A stretch of DNA of 64,000 nucleotides, taken from positions 64,972-128,971 of the forward strand of contig JAMYWO010000021.1 in NCBI GenBank assembly GCA_024220525.1, in the 5' to 3' direction. Each line of letters starts with the position of its first letter. The stretch's first letter is position 1. Source of the stretch: Cochliopodium minus (Eukaryota; Discosea; Himatismenida; Cochliopodiidae). A model generated the notes under the pieces. That model worked only from the letters and a program-made list of their open reading frames with translations. It had not been told where the DNA came from and did not search any database. The translations under genes and the position numbers were made by a program. Of the stretch, positions 1 through 10,837 are shown in pieces.

Positions 1-36
<36 letters not shown>

Positions 37-140
37 ATTTTTTATTTTTTATTTTTTATTTTTTATTTTTTTATTTTTTATTTTTTAATATTTATTTTTT
101 ATTTTTTATTTTTAAAACATTTTTCATTTTTTTAAAATAG
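1..140. repeat. T6A-type low-complexity intron tract
   Basis: The window opens in a degenerate tandem tract of T runs punctuated by single A residues. It ends in a splice acceptor (AG at 139-140). It is intron sequence of the SAPS gene that follows. Similar tracts occur in the introns near 31.7, 32.4, 37.6 and 57.5 kb. Confidence 0.8.
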
Positions 141-908
141 GACTTTTGAATGCTGGGGATGAAGACATCGAAAACGCATTGATTGAGATGGAGATATTCG
201 AGAAGGTGATGGACCTTTTCTTCGAGTTTAAAAACGTCAACATCATCGCTGCAACCATCATGCAGCTCATCATCGTTCCTGTCTTTGAAGACGGCATTGA
301 TACAATAAAAGATGTTTTGATTGAAAAGGTAAGTCAAAAAAAAAATTAAAAAAAAAATTTTAAAAAAATTTGTTTATTTTTTTCATTTTTTATTTGAATT
401 TTGAAATGTTAAGATTTAAACATTTAATTTTTTTATCAAACATTTTTTATTTTTATGTTTTTTTTCATTTTTGACACTTTTTATTTTTTTTACTTTTTTT
501 TCAGTTTGTATTTTTAAATCCTATTTTTTTTATTTTTTATTTTTTATTTTACACTTTTTTATTTTATTTTATTTTTTTCATTTTTATTTTATACAGTATG
601 GATTATTGGACAAAATAATAGAAAATTTCAAGGATCCATTGGATGAAAACAACAACTGGAATACCATCTACCTCAACAACGGATTCCTCACCCAAATCTC
701 CATCCTCTTCAACGGACAGGGTATAGGTTCTGAAAACGAAGCATGGAGCAAGTTTGTAGAGGAGAAGATCCAAAAAGTGATAGATTTGCAGGACAAGAAG
801 GACAAACTTCCTGAAAGAGCTATGATCACTGATAAAAATGGTAACTTGAACTTTTCTAGGATCAATGTTGATGTTGAAAACACTTCCATCACTTTTGAGA
901 CGAATTAA
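141..908 (+). CDS. PP6 regulatory subunit (SAPS family), C-terminal exons, 5' end outside window
   Basis: Two exons, 141-328 and 597-908, stop TAA, phases consistent. The protein resembles the C-terminal half of the SAPS domain of PPP6R/SAP proteins, which act as scaffolds and regulators of the PP6 (Sit4) phosphatase. The segment with MDLFFEF and VNIIAATIMQLIIV matches the conserved LLDLFFKY...NNFLH helix pair. NGFLTQIS followed by AWSKFVEEKI matches the conserved MGHLTRIAN...W..FVEE motif. The N-terminal half of a SAPS domain lies at 31.1-32.2 kb on the same strand, but some intervening residues of the family are in neither piece. The missing exons could lie upstream of base 1, or there may be two paralogues. 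Poly(A)-signal-like AATAAA motifs follow the stop. The family call rests on motif memory, not on a search. Confidence 0.65.
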
Positions 909-1096
909 TTAATTCTTATTCCCCTCTTCTTTTTTTTTTTCTGTTTATTGCAATAAATGGGAAATTTTGTACTATCTCTTTTTTGAAAATAAAGCTTTTG
1001 AAAAATTAAAAAATTTTTTTGAAAAAATAAATTCAAACTTGAACTTCACAATCAAACTTCTGGTTAATATTTAGTTTTAAAATTTTTTAATTTAAA

Positions 1097-1983
1097 TTAA
1101 TATCCAAAACAACAAATAGCGACAGCAGCAGGATACGTTATCTCCTCTTCCCAACTTTTAAGAGTATTTCTACAATAGAATCTATTTAATTTTAATTGTT
1201 CGAGGATCTCTTGATCATTGGGAAAAGGAGATACATTTGGAAAATCATTTTCTAAAAAGTTTATTCAATTTAAAACATGAAATTTCTTTTTTAATACCTT
1301 CTCCTTGTAGGATCACATCATCAACATGTTTTGCATTTTTACATTTGAAAATGAGATCAGTGGATTTGCAACAATGGAACAAAGTTAAGCACCAAAACAA
1401 CATTCTTAAAAACTCAATCGTGTACATCACCAAACATAAAACAACCCCAAAAACGCTTAATATTAACATCACAAGTGCCACAAAAACTATTATTTTATTC
1501 AATTTTAAATTCAAAAGAAATTTCTTCTTTTATTTTTTACCTTCTTTCAAAGAACATTTGATTTTTTTATTTCTTGGGATATATGAGAAAGTGTCATCAC
1601 AAAAAAGACATAAAAATCCATTTGAAATTTGACTTTAAATAAAAGGAGAAATAAAAATTTTTGTTTGAATGAATTTCGACTGTTTTTTTTTACGTATACT
1701 TGAAGATTTTCCCATAACAACAAGTCAATCCAATCCATACTGATGAGAGATGTATCATTGTTATTGTCATTCGAAATGATCTGTACAATTTCTTTTTGCT
1801 AGAAAGCCATTTTTCTGTTTTCAACTTGCATCTTTCGATTCTCTCTTTCATCAGCAGGGATTTGGGTGCATCTATCTCTTCTTTCCATTTCCTCGATATT
1901 TTCCTCAAATTATATACCTCTAATTCATCCAAATGACTCCAGATCTCTTCTTTAACATATTTTGGAAGTGAATCAAAATCCAT
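1097..1983 (-). CDS. F-box / transmembrane / Cys-rich family protein, copy 1
   Basis: Four exons (1694-1983, 1541-1632, 1298-1486, 1097-1251) close in phase to 241 residues. Residues 1-40 form an F-box-like motif, with LPKYVKEEIW followed by LRKISRKWKEEID. F-boxes normally dock to Skp1 in SCF ubiquitin ligases. Exon 2 encodes a short Cys-containing segment. Exon 3 encodes one strongly hydrophobic helix followed by FHCCKSTDLI. Exon 4 encodes a tail ending AVAICCFGY. This is the most diverged of three tandem copies with the same exon structure and the same order of domains. An F-box N-terminal to a membrane anchor is unusual, so the ligase role is inference. No known family is recognised beyond the F-box. 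Confidence 0.6.
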
Positions 1984-2168
1984 CCAAACAATTATCCCCA
2001 AAACTATTTTTTTTTTTTTTTTTTCTATAAATAAATTAAATATCAATTTAAATTTTAAAATCAGAATTGAATTGATGCTGTTTTTTTATGAATAAATGTA
2101 GTTGTTTCTCTTTAATAAAAAATTTTCAATAATTTAATCAATTTATAAATTTTTTTTTTTTAATTATA

Positions 2169-3396
2169 TTAATCCCCAAAGAAACAAATGGCAAGAGCAG
2201 GTCCACAACTTAATTCTTCTTTCACTGTACTGACTGCCAACCTACAATAAATGTGATGCTTTTTCAAAATTTTGATGATTTCTTTTTTATTTGGGTAAGG
2301 CGGTTCAGGAGAGAGATAATTGTCTCCATGAAAAACTTTTTGAACGAAATTTAAAAAAAATTAAAAAAAAAGTATTTTTAAATAAAAAATCTAAAATTTA
2401 ATTAATTTTTAATGACAATAAAATAAATATTAATTAATTTTTTAAAATAAATATCACAAATTGAAATCTTAAATAATAAAAAGTAAAAATAAAAGTTGAA
2501 TAACCTCCATTAGAAGGGACAGGATTACTTTTGCATTTACAAATGAGATCAGTGGATTTACAACAATGAAAGAAAGTGAACAACCAAAACAAAATCCTCA
2601 TCATTTCTATTATCACCATTACCAATGCACAAACAGTTGCTAATAAGGATATCAATAAACACAACAAGAAAAATACAACTAATCAAAAAAAAAAAAGGCA
2701 AGAGGTGAGGAATTGATTTTTCTTTTGAAATTTCTTTTTTTTCAATTTTTTTTTTTTTTTACTTTCGCTGAATTCACATTTACAAGGACCATAGAAATAA
2801 ACACATCTTTCCATGCAATAAACCCATTGATATCCAAATGCTTTTTGACTTTTATCAAAAGTTAATTTAACATAAAGAGAAATAGTTTTGTTACAAACTT
2901 CGATATATTGAGATAATGTCAAATATAATATTTTTTAAAAAAATTATGTGAGAATTTAATCTCGCCACATTTATATCTCAACATATATACTATATTATTG
3001 AACTTTGGGTATAAATAATGATATTATCATTTGTATAAGGATACATTTTAAAAACAATTGAAATTTTCTTTTAGTATGAAAATTTATTTTGGTATAATTT
3101 TCTTACGTATATTTGAGAACATCTCCATAACAACATTTCAATCTTACAGTGGTCAATGAATTTGCAATCATTTTTCCCGTTAAACAAAAAGAGGTGTATA
3201 ATTTCATTTCTCGGGATAACCAATCTTCTGTTTTCAATTTGCATCTCTCGATCCTCTCTTTCATCAGCAGGGATTTGGGTGCATCTATCTCTTCTTTCCA
3301 TTTCCTTGATATTTTCCTTAAATTATATACCTCTATTTCATCCAAACGACTCCAGATCTCTTCTTTAACATATTTTGGAAGTGAATCAAAATCCAT
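2169..3396 (-). CDS. F-box / transmembrane / Cys-rich family protein, copy 2
   Basis: Four exons (3107-3396, 2763-2848, 2505-2678, 2169-2335) close in phase to 238 residues, from ATG at 3394-3396 to TAA at 2169. The order is F-box (about 1-40), a basic helical stretch, a Cys cluster (YCMERC, GPCKCEF), one transmembrane helix (LCLLISLLATVCALVMVIIE), FHCCKSTDLICKCK, and the tail ELSCGPALAICFFGD. The 5' half of exon 1 is nearly identical to copy 1. The 3' half of exon 1 and intron 1 are nearly identical to copy 3. The copy is therefore a mosaic, as expected from gene conversion or unequal crossing-over. It lies 186 bp upstream of copy 1 on the same strand. Confidence 0.62.
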
Positions 3397-3556
3397 ACAA
3401 ACAAATAATATCCCAAAACTATTTTTTTTTTATTTGATTTTAAACGAAAAAAATTATCCTTTATTTTTTATTATTTTTTTTTTTTAATTCAAATTTTTGA
3501 TGTACAAAGTTGATCTTGCTTTTGTTGTTTTCTTAATTTGCTCATTTTTATCAAAA

Positions 3557-4675
3557 TTATCTTATTGCAATAAAACAAATGGCAAGAGCAGGTCCACAAC
3601 TTAATTCTTCTTTGACTGTGTTGACTGCATATCTACAATAATTGTTATTGGCCTTTAAATTTTTGAGGATTTTATTTTTGTTTGGGAAAGGTGGTTCAGG
3701 TGAGAGAAAATTATTTCCTTTATAAACTTTTTTACGAAAATAAAAAATAAATTTAAAATTAATTTAAAATAAAAAAAAATAAAAAATAAAAAATAAAAAA
3801 TAAAAGTTGAATAACCTCTATTAAAGGGGAGAACAGGATTACTTTTGCATTTGCATATGAGATCAGTGGATTTACAACAATGAAAGAAAGTGAATAACCA
3901 AAACAAAATCCTCATCATTTCTATTATCACCATTACCAATGCACAAACCGTTCCAAAAATGAATATCAATAAACACAACAAGAAAAATACAACTAATCAA
4001 AAAAAAAAAAAGGCAAGAGGTGAGGAATTGATTTTTCTTTTTTTTTTTTTTTTTTTGAATTTTGAAATTTCTTTTTTTTTTTCAATTTTTTTTTACTTTC
4101 TCTGAATCCACATTTACAAGGACCATAGAAATAAAAACATCTATCCATGCAATAAACCCATTGATATCCAAATGCTTTTTGGCTTTATGAAAAAAATTAA
4201 ATTTTAATTAATTTAAGAAATTAAATTGAATTTAATAAAATATTTTTGAAAACAGGAAACAACATATATACTATATTATTGAACGTTGGTATAAATAATC
4301 ATATTATCATTTGTAAGGATATCATTTTAAAAACAATTGAAATTTTCTTTTAGTATGAAAATTTATTATAGTTTAATTTTCTTACGTATATTTGAGAACA
4401 TCTCCATAACAACATTTCAATCTTACAGTGGTCAATGAATTTGCAATCATTTTTCCCGTTAAACAAAAAGAGGTGTATAATTTCATTTCTCGGGATAACC
4501 AATCTTCTGTTTTCAATTTGCATCTTTCGATTCTCTCTTTCATCAAATTAGATTTGGGTGCATCTATCTCTTCTTTCCATTTCCTTGATATTTTCCTCAA
4601 ATTATATATCTCTTTATCATTCATATGACTCCATATGTCTTCTTTAACAAATTTTGGGAGTGAATCAAAATCCAT
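3557..4675 (-). CDS. F-box / transmembrane / Cys-rich family protein, copy 3
   Basis: Four exons (4386-4675, 4097-4182, 3816-3992, 3557-3726) close in phase to 240 residues. The architecture matches the two copies downstream: F-box, Cys cluster (CMDRC, GPCKC), transmembrane helix, FHCCKSTDLICKCK, and a tail that here ends FIAIR. I take the ATG at 4673-4675. An in-frame TTG lies four codons upstream and could only be a minor start. The exon 1 donor splits a Thr codon in all three copies, and every exon boundary is conserved in position, which supports a recent tandem duplication. Function is unknown beyond the F-box. Confidence 0.62.
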
Positions 4676-4831
4676 TGCTTCCCCCAATATTTTTTAATTA
4701 GAATCAGATATTGTTTTTTTTTTTATTTGATTTTAAACGAAATTTTTTGACCAAAAAGAAATAAATTGATTTTAAAACAATAAGTTCTTAATAATCCTAA
4801 AACAATTTGAACAAGCTTCTTCTTCGACTAT

Positions 4832-4855
4832 CTATTGCAACTCGAAAACTGTCGT
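4832..4855 (-). CDS. possible last codons of the ankyrin gene now at 60.2-62.4 kb
   Basis: Reading leftward from the n at 4856, seven codons (TTVFELQ) run to a TAG. The ankyrin gene broken at the n at 60234 ends with two bases of a codon, so one n followed by these codons stays in frame. The result is 711 residues, against 715 for the intact paralogue at 7.3-9.6 kb. The stop lies 157 bp upstream of F-box copy 3, the same spacing as between the F-box copies. The segment is very short, so the link is suggestive only. Confidence 0.35.
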   Translation of the reverse strand, partial: TTVFELQ

Positions 4856-4928
4856 NTTAAATAAATTAAATAAATTAAATAAATTAAATAAATTAAATAA
4901 ATTAAATAAATTAAATAAATTAAATAAA
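4856..4928. repeat. single n plus TTAAATAAA tandem repeat (junction 1)
   Basis: One undetermined base is followed by about eight copies of a 9-bp unit (TTAAATAAA). The tract lies in the intron just before the C-terminal half of KBL. The same unit fills the intron after the N-terminal half of KBL, ending at the n at 60234. The two tracts look like the two parts of one intronic microsatellite. Confidence 0.85.
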
Positions 4929-4971
4929 CTAAAAATTATAAATAAAAATTTTTTAAAACAAAAAAAAATAG

Positions 4972-5837
4972 GCGGATACACCACAGGACCTAAAGAAGTG
5001 ATTGACATGTTGAGACAAAAGTCAAGACCATACCTCTTTTCTAATTCCATCGCCCCTTCTATTGTGGGAGCAGCAATCGGCGTTTTCGATCTCATTTCTA
5101 ACAATACTCACTTGAGAGACACCCTCGAGAGAAATACCAAGCTATTCCGTCAAGGAATGAAAAGTGCTGGTTTCACCATTAGTGGAGATGACAACCATCC
5201 TATTGCTCCTGTAATTAATTATTTTCATTTTTTAAATTTTTAAATTACTTTAATTATTTTTATTTTATTTTTATTTTATTTTTATTATTTTTAATCACTT
5301 ATTTTGATTATTTCAATTACTTTATTATTTTTATTTTATTTTTATTTTATTTTTATTATTTCAATTATTTTTAATCATTTATTTGATTTTTTCAATTATT
5401 TTTTATTTTTTATTTTGATTATTTAAAGTATTTTATTTTTAGATTTTTTTATTATTATTTCAATTATTTTAGATTATTTAAAGTATTTTTATTTATTTAT
5501 TTAATAGATTTTTTTTGTTTGATCATTTTTTGATTTTGATTTATTATTTATTTTTGTTTTATTTTTGTTTTATTTTTATTATTTATTATTTTATTTTCAT
5601 TATTTTAATGAAATTAATTTTGTTTAGGTAATGATCCCAGATGCTAAATTGGCAAACCTTGTTGCGTCAGATTTGTTGAAAGAGGGTATTTACGTTATAG
5701 CCTTCAGCTTCCCTGTTGTCCCAAAGGGAAAGGCAAGAATCCGTGTTCAACTTTCTGCTGCCCATACCGAAGAAGACATCCAAAGAACCATTGCTGCTTT
5801 CACTGTTGTTGGAAAGAGACATGGTGTCATCAATTAA
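4972..5837 (+). CDS. GCAT: 2-amino-3-ketobutyrate CoA ligase (glycine C-acetyltransferase), C-terminal half
   Basis: Two exons, 4972-5210 and 5628-5837, stop TAA. KBL is a mitochondrial PLP enzyme that cleaves 2-amino-3-ketobutyrate with CoA to glycine and acetyl-CoA in threonine breakdown. This half begins [20 protein letters not shown] and carries [34 protein letters not shown] and [13 protein letters not shown], close to the bacterial Kbl C-terminal domain. It lacks a start codon and the PLP lysine. Both are present in the other half at 58307-60010. Joining 60010 to 4972 splits a Gly codon correctly (SG|GY, as in the family) and gives 429 residues, about the bacterial length plus a targeting peptide. 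KBL is favoured over ALAS, SPT or BioF because of the match to the end of Kbl. Confidence 0.9.
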
Positions 5838-6196
5838 TCAAAGAATTTAATTAAAAACAATTAATAAGAATTATTCTTTAATTTCGTAAATTTACAGCAT
5901 TTTTATTGCCTTTTTGGTTTTTTTTTAAAAAAATCAAAATTAAACAGTTGCTTTCTCCTTTAAATTTGTTGTTTCCTCATAGTTCATTCAACAACTTGGA
6001 AAAATATTTAAGAAACTTGAATGAACAAGAAAATAAACTTCAAGTTTCTCTTTTTACTAATTCAATTAGTTCCTAAAATTCAAGAAATAATTATTTTTTT
6101 ATTTTATTTTTCAAAAATAAAATAAAAATAAATTAATAAAAAATAAAAAAAAATTGAAGAAAAAATTAAAATAAATTCTCAAAATTTTTTATTAAA
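5838..6196. other. intergenic, no gene seen
   Basis: AT-rich spacer between two plus-strand genes. It contains a possible poly(A)-signal region just after the KBL stop and A/T runs before the TMCO1 start. I see no coding exon or RNA gene. Confidence 0.6.
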
Positions 6197-7116
6197 ATGG
6201 GTTTATTAGATTGTTTAATCATTGTGGCAGTGAGTATTGGAAGTAATTTGATCTCTGAGGCAATCTCTTGGTTGTTGATCTATAGAACAGAGGAATACAA
6301 GTCCCTCAAAGAGAAATTGGAGCTCAATCAAATCGAATTGGACAAGAAGAAGGAGAAATACAGATCCAAAAATACTGTATTCACCCAATCTCAAAAATTA
6401 GCCATCTCAAAGCTTAATGAAATCAAAAAAGCATTGAATAGTAAATTGACTTGGTCGAATATGAAATCTGGTTTTTTTGTTACTTTGATTATGATCGTTT
6501 TATATGGTTTATTGGGTAATTATTTTTTTTATTTGCAAATATATCAATAATTTATTTGAATATTGTCAAATATTCTAATATCCAACAAGAAACATGTTTC
6601 AATAATCCATCTATAATGAAAGAATAATAAAGACATCTTTCTATAAATAGAAAAATTAAAATTATTCCTTTGATATCTCAAAGGAATAATTGCTAATAAT
6701 CATAGATTAAAGGATATACTCATCTATATTTTCAATAACAAATTAAAAGAATCAAAAACATTTTCAAATAGCAAAAAGACCTTAATTTATTATTTTGAAT
6801 GAGATTAATCATAAAAAATCAAAGAATTCTATCATTTTTTTTCTCTTCATTTATTTTGAAAAACATCTTTTTCTTCATTCGAAAAATAGATTCCAGATTT
6901 GATGGGGTTGTAATTGCATATTTGCCATTTGAACCAATTCCACTAATTAGATCCATTTCACACAGAAATTTAATAGGAAACGATTTTTACCAGTGCTCCA
7001 TGACTTTTTTTTACGTTCTTTGTTCTTTTGGAATCAGAACCACCATCCAAAAAATGCTTGGAAACTCTCCTCCTCCTACTCCTTCTTTCTTTGAACAACA
7101 AGAGGAAGAAAATTAA
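6197..7116 (+). CDS. TMCO1: TMCO1-like ER membrane protein (GET1/EMC3/TMCO1 superfamily)
   Basis: Exons 6197-6515 and 6890-7116 give 181 residues. TMCO1 is an ER protein of the Oxa1 superfamily, described as a Ca2+ load-activated channel and as part of the multipass translocon. The N-terminal helix leads into ISWLLIYRTEEYKSLKEKLE, matching the conserved ITWVLVYRT.KYK. A coiled coil (about 40-80) follows, then a second helix around LIMIVLYGLL. Exon 2 carries FDGVVIAYLPFEPIPLIRSI, SHRNLIGND and IQKMLG, all diagnostic. The tail ends in an acidic run. The length is close to the human protein (188). Confidence 0.95.
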
Positions 7117-7130
7117 ATATTTATTTTTCC

Positions 7131-7175
7131 AAAAAACAAAAAACAAAAAACAAAAAACAAAAAACAAAAAACTAA
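7131..7175. repeat. A6C tandem repeat
   Basis: A short run of repeated AAAAAAC units lies in the 3' flank of TMCO1, just before the 3' end of the convergent ankyrin gene. Confidence 0.8.
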
Positions 7176-7348
7176 ACAAAAAACAAAATTAAATTTATAT
7201 TACAAAGAAGAAAATACACATTATTTTCCAAATTTGAAACTAGCCAAGAGTTAAAAAATGTAAAGTTTTTACTTTGTCAATAAATTTTTGTCATTCCTGT
7301 TTCGGAAAAAAAAATTCATTGAATTTTTATTTTAATTTTGATAGTCTC

Positions 7349-9603
7349 TCAGTTTTCATTTTCGTAATCTTCTTCGGAACAAGATTGATCATCTTTAAAA
7401 GGTTCATCCATATATTTAAACTTTTTTAAGATTTGAGAAGAAATGAACTTTTGAATGATGATGAAGATCAAAGGTTTGGGAATCAATACATTCAATTTTT
7501 TCGAAAAAACTTTAATGAGCAAAATGATTGTGTAGATTTTGGATTTGATGCTTTGGGAGAAAAGATGATGATTCTCTTTTGACCAGAATTTTTCTTGAAA
7601 TAACTTTTCGAAAAGCAAATGACAATTTTTTCTGTTTTCTTCAGAACTTTCTTTAATTTCACTAATAGGAACATTTGAATCAATATCTTCTTCTTTAGCA
7701 AAGGAAAGTGCGTAATGATATGGAATAGGTCTCTAAATCAAAAAATAAATCTAATAAAAATTACTAAAAAAAAATAAATTAAATATAAAAAAAATACTAA
7801 ATAAAATGTTTAAAAAAATTAAAAAAAATTTTTTTTTACAAGATTCGAAAAAGCTCCATTTGCCAACAAAAAATAAATTGTTGAGTGACTTTTTAAATAA
7901 TGTGAATATGAAATAGAATAATGAAGAGGAGAAAGATGATCATCCGAATGGTAATATTTTTCGTTTAAATTAGAGCCATATTCAATCAACAAACGAAAAA
8001 GGGGAAGATCAAAAGAAATTTCTATTGCAGAATAAATGGCAGGTTTACAGCCAAATTTCGCAGAGTTTGGGTTGATATTATTGTACAGTAAAAGTTTAAT
8101 TAGTTCAAAGCTTTTTAAGTTTTCAATAGCCAATCCAACAAGGTTGCAATAACAATCGGTCTTGCAATTTTTGGAGAACAAAAATTTGGTGAACTCTATT
8201 GAATGTTTGGGGTTTAAAATAGCAGTTTGGAGAGGATTATCATACATATTAAACGAAGACAAATCAGGGGATCGATGGTAAATTTCTTCTAAAGTTTCGA
8301 GAGAGATGCTTGGATTAGACACGGCTTTAGAAATATTTCCTTTTGAGTTTGTATTTCTATGGACATAATGAATTATTTCTTGTGTAACATATGTATTTCC
8401 ATAAATAACATTAAGAATGTTATAACGATATTGTGGAATTTTTAATGCATCAAAATTCTCAACAAAGAATTTAATCTTTTCGATAGAAATTTGATCAGAG
8501 TTACACAAGACAAAAAAAGCATTTTGCCCACCCCTGGAAGTAAGGTTAATATCGGCTTTTTCCTCAATTAGAAATTCAATCATCTCCAAATTGTGTCCAG
8601 CATCTATTGCGAAATGTAACGGAAGAAATCCTCTATCCAAATTATTAGATCTTGCATTCAATTCGACACCTTCATCAATCAGAAATTTGAGAATTTCTTT
8701 TGTTATGAATCTGTTCTTGCAAGCCAAATGAAGACAATTTTTATCATTTCTTTTGTATTTGGATAAACCTGAGAAAAATTTCAAGACAGATACACTGGGG
8801 TTTTTATTTTTCAGACAAAAATTCAAGGCAATCATTCCGTAAAACCACCCCGCTTTTCTAACGAAAATATTTGTATCTGCTTTGTTTTCAATCAGAAATT
8901 CAAAGTATTGGAACGTCAATTCCTTGTTTTTGTTTTTCGATGCTACAACCAAAAAATTTTCCAAAAAACTATTGTTTTTTGAATTTAAGTCATTCTCAAA
9001 TCGATTTATTATTGCCTTCAACAATTCTTTTGGAACTTTTCCTCCTTTAAAACAATTTTCGTTTCGGAAAATATCAAATAAACTTTGATTCCAGTCATAG
9101 TCTATGTTCTTCTCACAAGATTTTTCAAAGATATATTTCAAGATCTCTTCATTGAGGTTTTTTCTTCTAAATAACTTTTGAAATTTAAAATTGGGTGTTA
9201 TTTCTTCCGAAATGAGAGATTTTAATATGTTTGTGTTAAAAATTTTGTTATCGAGAAGAAGATTGAAAGCACTGTTTCCGAATTTATCTTTTAAATTCAA
9301 GTCTGCTTTGTTGTTTATGCAAATAGAAAGTATTTTTTCATTCAGACGTGATGTGCTGCAGAGATGGTGGAATGGTGTTTTTCCATTGAAATCTTGTTTA
9401 TTCAAATCTCCTGCATTCTCTAATATCAATTTGATTATTTCAAAATTGATCTTTCTTTCCAAACAAATCTTGTGAAATAAAGTTTTTTTGTTTATTGGAT
9501 GGAATTTATTGATATCTCCCTTGTTCTCAAAAAATTTGGAAAGAAATTCAAGGTTTAAATATTGTTTATCCAATTTTTGATCCCTCAAATTGAATGTTTT
9601 CAT
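7349..9603 (-). CDS. ankyrin-repeat protein, paralogue A
   Basis: Exon 1 (7840-9603) and exon 2 (7349-7732) give 715 residues, starting at the ATG at 9601-9603. The N-terminal ~590 residues are degenerate ankyrin repeats, with recurring NGKTPFHHLC, GNSAFNLLL and LPLHFAI motifs. These are protein-binding solenoids. The last ~128 residues are not ankyrin and include LLFEKLFQEKFWSKEN and KSKIYTIILLIKVFSK. This C-terminal module is shared with paralogue B at 60.2-62.4 kb and is encoded by a separate exon in both. No catalytic motif is visible. The gene is divergent from MBF1, with a 290-bp shared upstream region. Confidence 0.85.
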
Positions 9604-9893
9604 TTCCTTTTTTTCACTATTCAAATTTCAATTTTTTTTATTTTCCATTGATCGATATCTTAAAAAATAAAAAGAGTTTTTAATAGTTATTTAGATGAGA
9701 TTTTGACTATTTGAGAAATTTTAAGGAATTTGGAACTAAATCATTTTTTAAGAGAATTCTTATGCAACAGAAGAAATATTTTCAATAAAATTAAAAGCAA
9801 AACAATAAAAATAATAAAAAAAAATCTTTGCTGTTCAAAAAGTGAAAAAAAGAAAAACCTTCAATAAAAAAAGAATTATAAAACAAACCAAAA

Positions 9894-10471
9894 ATGAGTC
9901 AAGACTGGAATGTTGTAACATTTAAGAAGAAAAATCCAAATAATAAAGGTAAAAAAATAATTATATTTTTAAACCAAAATTAAAATTTTTTTTTCTCTCC
10001 TTCACTCAAAATAGGTCCTAAAAAAACTGCAACAAAAAGTACTGGTGGAGATGCTCCAAAAAAGAAAACTACACTCACTGCAAAGAAAATCGAAGAAATA
10101 ATTGATGAAGGAGAAGGAAGTATGAAAATAGAAACTGTAGATATTGAATTTAGGTAAAGACTAAGATCAATAATATTAAAATACTGAAAATGATAACGAA
10201 TATACTAAAATATATAAATAAATTACCGTCATAACAAGATAATAACAAATAATAATTCTTTTATTCTCCATTAAAACAACCAAATTTTTTTTATAATTTT
10301 AGATTAAAGTTACAAAGAGCAAGACAATCAAAGGGATGGACCCAAAAAGAATTGGCATCAAAAATCGCAGAAAAGATCACCGTAATCAACGAATATGAGA
10401 ATGGATCTGCTATTCCATCCAACCAAGTCATTTCTAAATTAGAAAAGGCATTGGGAGTAAGATTGCGTTAA
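9894..10471 (+). CDS. MBF1: multiprotein bridging factor 1 (transcriptional coactivator)
   Basis: Three exons (9894-9948, 10015-10153, 10303-10471) give 120 residues. No exon is long enough to stand out alone. MBF1 bridges TATA-binding protein and bZIP-type activators and also has roles in ribosome collision responses. The N-terminus [14 protein letters not shown] is a compact MBF1 domain. The C-terminal Cro/C1-type helix-turn-helix has [14 protein letters not shown], then [20 protein letters not shown] and ALGVRLR, which is near-universal in the family. The length is slightly shorter than the animal proteins (about 148). Confidence 0.95.
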
Positions 10472-10837
10472 ATCTGTATGTAAAAGTTTCTATGTAGGTC
10501 GTATTTGATGTTATATTAAACAAAAAAAACAAGTATATTAAATTTGAAATTGTATTTTGATTAATTTAATCCTTATTAATTAAAACACACAATTTTTTGT
10601 TCAGATAAACTTATTTTGTTTCTTCTTTATTATGACTCCCAACAACTAATAATCGAATAATTTTGATTAAGAAAAAATTTTATGTCACATCAAGATTCCA
10701 AAATCTACAGATACACATTTACCAAAAGAGAAGGCTAAATTGAATATTTCCCAAATGATTTCTTTCGATTTAAAAGAGTATTTGTGAACAAAAAAAAACA
10801 AAAAAAATTGAAAAGGACGTGTTTTATTTTTTTAATT
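10472..10837. other. intergenic, no gene seen
   Basis: AT-rich spacer between MBF1 and the next plus-strand gene. I find no coding exon, RNA gene or conserved element. Confidence 0.6.

Noticed and set aside
4832-5104. Minus-strand open frame running through the n and the repeat
   Set aside because: It is a repeating Leu-Phe-Asn translation of the TTAAATAAA tract plus the antisense of KBL; only the last seven codons left of the n are considered.
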